DNA from: an uncultured bacterium
GTDB lineage: Bacteria > Bacteroidota > Bacteroidia > Bacteroidales > Bacteroidaceae
Reading direction: 5' to 3'
Assembly (NCBI GenBank): GCA_945788485.1
Contig: CALZMB010000039.1
Location: 1-12,163, forward strand
DNA: 12,163 nt
Made by a program: the position numbers and the translations under genes. Below the pieces are notes generated by a model that was not told the DNA's origin, searched no databases, and saw only the letters and a program-made list of their open reading frames with translations. Below, in pieces: positions 8,545 through 12,163 of the stretch (position 1 is the first letter of the stretch; each line of letters begins with the position of its first letter).

Positions 8545-8709
8545 ATTTTGAGATTGTTTTCGAGGACAAATTGAAAGTTGGAGAGGGAGCGTAGCGGGCT
8601 ACGTGACCGATACGACTTGCAATTTGAACCGAAAAGAATCCAAAAGATGACAAAACGTTAAACCATGATATTAAACCTTTTTTGGCGGTGGGAATTTATA
8701 GAACCACCC
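8517..8709. mobile_element. MITE-like non-coding element with terminal inverted repeats and TAAA target duplication
   Basis: The left end gggtgattctataaattc (8517-8534) and the right end gaatttatagaaccaccc (8692-8709) are inverted repeats matching at 17 of 18 positions. TAAA flanks both sides (8513-8516 and 8710-8713), a plausible 4-bp target duplication. The interior has no credible gene. It carries a nested palindrome (8567-8626). Removing 8517-8713 on paper joins the upstream frame to a TGA overlapping the kinase ATG, which restores an operon junction of the same kind as at 6350 and 7954. A second copy of the left 46 bases occurs at 12118-12163 with only 3 mismatches. A non-autonomous transposon is the best reading. 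The transposase family cannot be named from this, and a structured repeat spread by another route remains possible. Confidence 0.75.
8567..8626. repeat. Nested imperfect palindrome inside the repeat element
   Basis: The outer arms caaattgaaagt (8567-8578) and acttgcaatttg (8615-8626) are complementary at 11 of 12 positions. At the centre, CGTAG (8590-8594) and CTACG (8599-8603) can pair around a CGGG loop. The parts between pair only in places. This could fold as a long hairpin in RNA or extrude in DNA. No T-run follows, so it is not an obvious intrinsic terminator. Confidence 0.55.
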
Positions 8710-8722
8710 TAAAACACGAGAA

Positions 8723-9583
8723 ATGACAACAGACAACAAAATCTCATCCGGATTCACAGAAGATATAGGCATGATGATAAACGACATGTCCATCGTATCG
8801 CAGACATTCACCGACATAAGCGAATGCTACACCTCGAAATCCGGACACGCACGCATCTTCTCCGCCAAACGCTTCGGCAAGCGATACATGCTGAAATGCC
8901 TGAAGGACGATTTCCTCATGACACCTGCCTACAGACTGGCACTAAAAAAGGAGTTTGAAATCGGTGTGCAACTCGACCATCCGAACATCTGCCACACACT
9001 CAGCATGGAAGAGGTGCAGGGCATAGGACCATCCATCGTCATGGAATATGTCGATGGAGAGACACTTGACGTGTTCATGCAGGAAGGCAGACTGACAAAA
9101 CAGCTCGCGAAGAAATTCGTGGCACAGCTGACCGACGCGCTCGCATACATGCACAACAAGCAGATTCTGCATCGCGACCTGAAGCCGTCGAACATCATGG
9201 TCACACACCATGGCAACAACATACGTCTGATAGACTTCAGCCTATCGGACAGCGACACATTCAACATATTCAAAGCACCCGGAGGCACGACAGGATACAT
9301 CGCGCCGGAACTCATGCTTCCGCACGCATCGGCAGACATACGCTCAGACATCTACTCACTCGGAGTCCTCATGGCACGGATGGCAGAACAATGCAGAGAC
9401 AGACAAATGAAACGCGCCGCATACGCATGCATGAACCGCGACCCGGAAAAACGGCCTGCCAACATGGCTGAAGTGACTATAAAGCCAACAGCTACCGTTG
9501 CAGAAATCATAACAATCATCCTGCTAACCGCGACCGCCGTCATCCTCGCGACATTCATCGGTACCAGACTTGTCAGCCCATGA
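8723..9583 (+). CDS. Ser/Thr protein kinase with C-terminal membrane anchor
   Basis: 286 residues. Hanks-type kinase landmarks are in order: VAIK-equivalent lysine K58 (RYMLKCL), helix-C glutamate probably E77 (KEFEIGVQLDHPNI), catalytic loop HRDLKPSN at 150-157 with D152 as catalytic base and N157 binding metal, metal-binding D171 in DFS, APE at 194-196, D209 in SDIYSLG, and a late DPEKRP. Two departures are visible. The Gly-rich loop is degenerate (SKSGHARIF), and DFG reads DFS. All essential Lys/Asp/Asn residues remain, so it is probably active. Residues about 260-280 form one hydrophobic helix with only six residues after it, so the kinase is tail-anchored, faces the cytoplasm and has no external sensor domain. 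It is the last gene of the operon. The ATG was probably once coupled to the upstream stop; a 193-bp element now separates them. Confidence 0.9.
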   Translation: MTTDNKISSGFTEDIGMMINDMSIVSQTFTDISECYTSKSGHARIFSAKRFGKRYMLKCLKDDFLMTPAYRLALKKEFEIGVQLDHPNICHTLSMEEVQGIGPSIVMEYVDGETLDVFMQEGRLTKQLAKKFVAQLTDALAYMHNKQILHRDLKPSNIMVTHHGNNIRLIDFSLSDSDTFNIFKAPGGTTGYIAPELMLPHASADIRSDIYSLGVLMARMAEQCRDRQMKRAAYACMNRDPEKRPANMAEVTIKPTATVAEIITIILLTATAVILATFIGTRLVSP

Positions 9584-9737
9584 TGGCAGGCAGGTGTGCA
9601 TAACCGTCTTCCTCTCACGCCCACATACCATAGCCGGAGATGACTTTTGAATGATTTTCAGGGTTTTTCTTGGAGATATGAATATTATGTCGTAATTTTG
9701 CCGATGAAACAACCCCGCCATTCAAAACACAGACGTC
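9584..9737. other. Intergenic region between the kinase operon and the ATPase/LRAT unit
   Basis: 154 bases with no gene. The right half is AT-rich and holds a Bacteroidetes-type promoter (9669-9700). I see no strong hairpin with a T-run after the kinase stop, so read-through from the upstream operon cannot be excluded. Confidence 0.6.
9669..9700 (+). promoter_or_regulatory. Predicted Bacteroidetes-type promoter for the ATPase-like gene
   Basis: TAATTTTG at 9693-9700 fits the Bacteroidetes -7 consensus TAnnTTTG exactly. CTTG at 9669-9672 matches the -33 TTTG in three of four bases, with a 20-base gap between the boxes, close to the usual spacing. Transcription would begin a few bases after 9700, giving a leader of roughly 30 bases before the ATG at 9738. 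This is the clearest promoter in the window. Confidence 0.6.
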
Positions 9738-11522
9738 ATGGAAGGAAAAACAGCAATACAGAAGGCCAAACGCATACCGTACGGAATGATGAACTTTGCG
9801 GCTATCCGTGAAGACAACTATTATTATGTGGACAAGACAAGGTTCATAGAGGAGATGGAACAGTCAAACCGCTTCTTCTTCCTCATCAGGCCGCGACGCT
9901 TCGGCAAAAGCCTTACTATGTCCATGCTCCACCACTACTACGACATCAATGCCGCAGACAAGTTCGAACGGCTCTACGGAGACCTGCATATCGGAAAGAA
10001 TCCTACGCCCGACCATAACAAATACCTTATTATATATCTGAACTTTGCCGTCATCAACGCAGACCTGGGGAACTACCGCAACGCGATGGATGCCATATGC
10101 AACACGGAATTCAACTATTTCTGTGATGTATATCAAAAATACCTGCCCGAGGGTATAAAGGAAGAGATGAACAAGAAAAACGGTTGCGTAGAGCAACTCG
10201 ACCATCTGTACCGTGAGGCGCGGAAGACAAATGCGAAAATCTATCTCTTCATCGACGAGTACGACCACTTCACCAACAACATCCTTTCTGATGCCACACG
10301 CCTCGCAGAATACAAGGCGGAGACACACGGGACAGGGTATCTCCGAACGTTTTTCGACACGATAAAGTCCGGAACATATTCCTCCATCGAGCGGGTATTC
10401 GTCACAGGTGTCAGCCCCGTGACACTCGACGACCTCACAAGCGGATTCAACATCGGCACCAACTATTCGCTCTCCTACAAGTTCAACGAAATGGTGGGAT
10501 TCACACAGAAGGAAGTACGCGACATGCTTACCTACTACTCACAACACTATGACTTCCACAACACAGTTGACGAAATCATCGAAATCATCAAGCCATACTA
10601 CGACAACTACTGCTTTGCAAAGGAAGCGTACGGCGAGACAACGATGTACAACTCGAACATGGTGCTGTCTTTCATGTACAAATACTTAGACAACAAATGC
10701 AGAATTCCGGATGATTTGCTTGACGAGAATATACGTGTAGATTATAACAAGCTACGTATGCTCATCAGAAAGGACAAAGACTTCTCAAACGACGCTTCCG
10801 TCATACAGACGCTCGTCTCACAAGGCTTCATCACAGGAGAACTGAAAAAAGGCTTTCCCGCAGAGAACATCGCCGACAACGACAACTTCATAAGCCTGCT
10901 CTACTATTTCGGACTTGTCACCATAGGCGGAATACACAGGGGAAGGCTGCGCTTCGTCATCCCGAACGAGGTGGTGCGCGAACAAGTCTATACCTATCTG
11001 CTCGACAACTACCACGACAACCATCTTGAAACAGACACATATCTACTCGCACAGCTGGAAGAGAACATGGCATACGACGGAGACTTCAAACCATTCTTCC
11101 GATATATCGCAGACAGCATACACACCTACGCCTCACAACGCGACAGACAGAAAGGAGAGGCTTTCGTACACGGCTACACACTCGCACTGACAAGCCAATG
11201 CCGTTACTACAGGCCCGTCTCAGAACTCGACAACCAGGGAGGATACGCAGACATCTTCCTCCGACCGAGACACGAAGTGTTCAGCGACTTGGAACACTCA
11301 TACATCATCGAGCTCAAATACCTCAGAAGCAACGCATCCGACAACGAGACAAAAAACGCTGCCCAACAGGCAAGACAACAGATATGCAGATATGCGGACA
11401 CGGTAAACGTCAACGATAACATCGCCGACACACAACTGCACAAAATCATCGTCATATATCGCGGCGTAGAAATGGTGGAATGTGAAGAGATAACGGCAGA
11501 TCCAAAGACAATTCTCCAATAA
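9738..11522 (+). CDS. AAA-ATPase-like protein with C-terminal PD-(D/E)XK nuclease domain
   Basis: 594 residues. The N-terminus carries the family signature: IPYGMMNFAAIR, YYYVDKTRFIEEME and a Walker A-like stretch RPRRFGKSLT at 51-60 with K57. Walker B is YLFIDEYDHF, with D173 and E174. 'VFVTGVSPVTLDDLTSGFN' after it is a conserved stretch of the AAA-ATPase-like family (Pfam PF09820). The C-terminal part holds GYADIF with D505 and IIELKYL with E525 and K527, the D...ExK pattern of the PD-(D/E)XK fold (PDDEXK_9 type), so all three core catalytic residues are present. Proteins of this kind occur in many paralogous copies in Bacteroidales; their cellular role is not established to my knowledge. 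The length is normal for the family and no frameshift is visible. It has its own promoter, and the LRAT-like gene follows after 15 bases, probably in the same transcript. Confidence 0.9.
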   Translation: MEGKTAIQKAKRIPYGMMNFAAIREDNYYYVDKTRFIEEMEQSNRFFFLIRPRRFGKSLTMSMLHHYYDINAADKFERLYGDLHIGKNPTPDHNKYLIIYLNFAVINADLGNYRNAMDAICNTEFNYFCDVYQKYLPEGIKEEMNKKNGCVEQLDHLYREARKTNAKIYLFIDEYDHFTNNILSDATRLAEYKAETHGTGYLRTFFDTIKSGTYSSIERVFVTGVSPVTLDDLTSGFNIGTNYSLSYKFNEMVGFTQKEVRDMLTYYSQHYDFHNTVDEIIEIIKPYYDNYCFAKEAYGETTMYNSNMVLSFMYKYLDNKCRIPDDLLDENIRVDYNKLRMLIRKDKDFSNDASVIQTLVSQGFITGELKKGFPAENIADNDNFISLLYYFGLVTIGGIHRGRLRFVIPNEVVREQVYTYLLDNYHDNHLETDTYLLAQLEENMAYDGDFKPFFRYIADSIHTYASQRDRQKGEAFVHGYTLALTSQCRYYRPVSELDNQGGYADIFLRPRHEVFSDLEHSYIIELKYLRSNASDNETKNAAQQARQQICRYADTVNVNDNIADTQLHKIIVIYRGVEMVECEEITADPKTILQ

Positions 11523-11537
11523 AACCATAGAAAAAAA

Positions 11538-12044
11538 ATGCACACCAGATTATCAGTGAAAAAGCCCCGTTTCCTTCCGGGCGACATAATCAAAGCCTTT
11601 CGAGGAGTGTACTTCCACTTCGGAGTATATGTAGGCAACGGGAAAGTAGTGCATTTCTGTTCCACCGGCGCCAACGAGCTTGACCCTCACTCGGCAGATA
11701 TACAGGAAACAACGTATGCACGGTTCTCGAAAGGAGACACTGTGACAGTGGACAATATGGAGATGGCGACATACGGACGAGAGCAGATAGTGCAACGGGC
11801 ACGCTCCATGATAGGGACAAAGCTGGGGACATACAATCTGCTGAGCAACAACTGCGAGCATTTCGCAAACTGGTGCAGATGCGGCAAACTCGTCTCACAC
11901 CAGAGAACATTTGTCGATGCATTATCAAACTTGATGCTGACGCCAGGTTCGACAATAAGAATAATGAAAGACGTCGCATTCAATATTTTCGGGAAGACAG
12001 AGAAAGAAATAAATGATTTGTACAAGAACACAAAACATATATAA
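11538..12044 (+). CDS. LRAT-like (NlpC/P60 superfamily) Cys/His protein
   Basis: 168 residues, no signal peptide or membrane segment, so probably cytoplasmic. It shows the LRAT/HRASLS layout: PGDIIKAFRG, then HFGVYVGNGKVVHF with H27 and H39 exactly 12 residues apart, as are the two active-site histidines of mammalian LRAT and HRASLS proteins. The nucleophile motif NNCEHFANWCRCG follows, with C106. The family hydrolyses or transfers acyl groups on lipids in animals; for bacterial members the substrates are mostly unknown, and peptidase, amidase or acyltransferase activity are all possible. The extra cysteines C113 and C115 lie just after the catalytic one. It starts 15 bases after the ATPase-like gene, behind an A-rich leader, so the two are probably made together. 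The fold assignment is fairly firm; the biochemical role is open. Confidence 0.85.
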   Translation: MHTRLSVKKPRFLPGDIIKAFRGVYFHFGVYVGNGKVVHFCSTGANELDPHSADIQETTYARFSKGDTVTVDNMEMATYGREQIVQRARSMIGTKLGTYNLLSNNCEHFANWCRCGKLVSHQRTFVDALSNLMLTPGSTIRIMKDVAFNIFGKTEKEINDLYKNTKHI

Positions 12045-12092
12045 ACAGATTTCACACCCCCGCGACCCAAAGATACAAATAGGGTAATCTCA

Positions 12093-12123
12093 ATAGAACC
12101 CACAAAACATAGGTGGGTTCTAT
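12093..12123. repeat. Perfect 11-bp inverted repeat at the edge of the second element copy
   Basis: ATAGAACCCAC (12093-12103) is the exact reverse complement of GTGGGTTCTAT (12113-12123), separated by 9 bases. The right arm overlaps the left end of the second repeat copy and the left arm resembles an element right end. It could form a hairpin downstream of the LRAT-like gene, but no T-run follows on the + strand. It may be two element ends lying back to back. Confidence 0.6.
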
Positions 12124-12163
12124 AAATGCGCTTTGTCAGATTTTGAGATTGTTTTTGAGGACA
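12112..12163 (+). repeat. Start of a second copy of the MITE-like element (cut by window end)
   Basis: Positions 12118-12163 match 8523-8568 in 43 of 46 bases with no gaps, in the same orientation. The first few bases differ more (ggtggg against gggtga). The copy continues beyond the window, so its right end and flanking duplication cannot be seen. Two copies 3595 bases apart flank the kinase, ATPase-like and LRAT-like genes. Confidence 0.8.

Noticed and set aside
8517..8722. Promoter for the kinase inside the element
   Set aside because: TTTG at 8537-8540 and TAGATTTTG nearby look suggestive, but the -7 motif has one base too many and the spacing is wrong. No convincing TAnnTTTG was found in the stretch.
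12068..12075. Minus-strand TATCTTTG resembling a Bacteroidetes -7 box
   Set aside because: No -33 TTTG at the right distance was found, and it would drive transcription into the 3' end of the LRAT-like gene, where no minus-strand gene exists.

Overview
The window looks like a chromosomal segment from a member of the Bacteroidales, most likely Prevotella or a close relative. The reasons are fimbrillin-like lipoproteins, BspA-type leucine-rich repeats, a BACON domain, lipoprotein signals followed by acidic residues, a Bacteroidetes-type promoter (TAnnTTTG), and an AAA-ATPase-like/PD-(D/E)XK protein of a family abundant in this group. Every gene lies on the + strand. The genus is an inference.

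Positions 1-9583 form one tightly packed gene train. In order it holds: the last 19 residues of a probable fimbrillin; a 1188-residue lipoprotein joining a fimbrillin-like region, BspA-type repeats, a BACON domain and an M64-like metallopeptidase; a second fimbrillin-like lipoprotein; a membrane-anchored NTF2-like protein; an exported protein with a PEGA-like N-terminal part and a barrel-like C-terminal part; a fibronectin-III/BspA-repeat lipoprotein; a small protein with a possible DNA-binding N-terminus; and a Ser/Thr protein kinase with a C-terminal membrane anchor. Most neighbours are 6-27 bases apart or overlap by an ATGA. No promoter for the train is visible, so it probably lies upstream of the window.

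Between the small protein and the kinase sits a 193-bp non-coding element (8517-8709) with 18-bp terminal inverted repeats, a nested internal palindrome and a flanking TAAA duplication. Removing the element and one TAAA on paper gives the upstream gene a different end (...KHEK stop) whose stop overlaps the kinase ATG in an ATGA, the same junction seen twice elsewhere in the train. This is strong internal evidence that a MITE-like element inserted into a formerly coupled operon. The start of a second copy in the same orientation lies at the right edge (12112-12163).

Positions 9584-12044 hold a separate two-gene unit with its own recognisable promoter (9669-9700): an AAA-ATPase-like/PD-(D/E)XK nuclease-fold protein and an LRAT-type (NlpC/P60 superfamily) Cys/His protein. 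Its function is unknown. It lies between the two repeat copies together with the kinase.

My working picture is that the first operon makes a surface structure of adhesin-like lipoproteins with an attached peptidase, plus periplasmic and outer-membrane accessory proteins and a cytoplasmic, membrane-tethered kinase that may regulate it. That link is inferred from gene order only.
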